Source: Clostridiales bacterium UBA1206
Lineage (GTDB): Bacteria > Bacillota > Clostridia > Oscillospirales > CAG-382
Direction of reading: 5' to 3'
Assembly: GCA_002310055.1 (NCBI GenBank)
Contig: DBXS01000016.1
Location: 1 to 6,140 of the forward strand
DNA length: 6,140 bases
The position numbers were made by a program, and so were the translations under genes. The notes under the pieces were generated by a model that was not told the origin of the DNA, did not search any database, and saw nothing but the letters and a program-made list of their open reading frames with translations. This document shows positions 6,115-6,140 of the stretch, in pieces. Positions within the stretch are counted from its first letter, which is position 1. Every line of letters begins with the position of its first letter.

Positions 6115-6140
6115 GTTTCCGTAGCTCAGCAGGATAGAGC
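6115..6140 (+). tRNA. tRNA gene, 5' part only (probably tRNA-Arg)
   Basis: The tRNA layout is visible from its 5' end: acceptor strand GTTTCCG (6115-6121), TA at positions 8-9, D-stem GCTC (6124-6127), D-loop AGCAGGATA with the invariant GG, and the closing D-stem GAGC (6137-6140). The window ends before the anticodon, so identity is not directly readable. The D-loop A after GG (A20) and the overall GTAGCTCAGNNGGATAGAGC form are usual for bacterial tRNA-Arg, which makes that the best guess. The start lies 10 nt after a perfect -10 box, which supports a real expressed gene. Confidence 0.88.

Noticed and set aside
1..6140. Possible defence, mobile or CRISPR content
   Set aside because: No transposase, integrase, nuclease, direct-repeat array or target-site duplication was found. 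A tRNA gene at the edge can be an integration site, but its 3' end lies outside the window, so no attachment site can be judged.

Overview
The window looks like chromosomal DNA from a moderately GC-rich Firmicute, probably a clostridial gut-type bacterium. The basis is strong GAAAGGAG-type ribosome binding sites, textbook sigma-A promoters, two lipoproteins with clean lipoboxes, a YtqB/MnmM-type tRNA methyltransferase and a DUF4855 protein. The lineage is an inference; no taxonomic marker is complete here.

Left block, plus strand (1-1684): the 3' end of an Mrp/NBP35-type Fe-S carrier ATPase, a 312-residue AEC-family (auxin efflux carrier-like) transporter, and a 136-residue lipoprotein with a DUF4430-like domain. 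The three are closely spaced (29 and 8 nt gaps) and probably form one transcript. It ends at a strong hairpin at 1701-1738 that can serve both strands.

Central and right block, minus strand (5959 down to 1751): a small VOC/glyoxalase-fold metalloenzyme with its own consensus promoter; an MnmM-like tRNA wobble-uridine methyltransferase with its own extended -10 promoter; then a 1041-residue lipoprotein. The lipoprotein reads signal peptide, acidic Ser/Glu linker, three F5/8 type C (discoidin-like) domains, a DUF4855 glycosidase-like domain and a C-terminal bacterial Ig-like domain. It is probably a surface-anchored carbohydrate-binding or carbohydrate-cleaving protein and is the most distinctive gene here.

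Right edge, plus strand: a perfect TTGACA-17-TATAAT promoter drives a tRNA gene cut off after its D-arm, probably tRNA-Arg. The 17-bp spacer is almost exactly filled by a GC-rich inverted repeat.

I see no mobile element, CRISPR array, phage gene or defence system. The genes mostly look like independent housekeeping and surface functions. The parts that are not routine are the DUF4855 lipoprotein, the AEC-DUF4430 gene pair and the palindromic promoter spacer.
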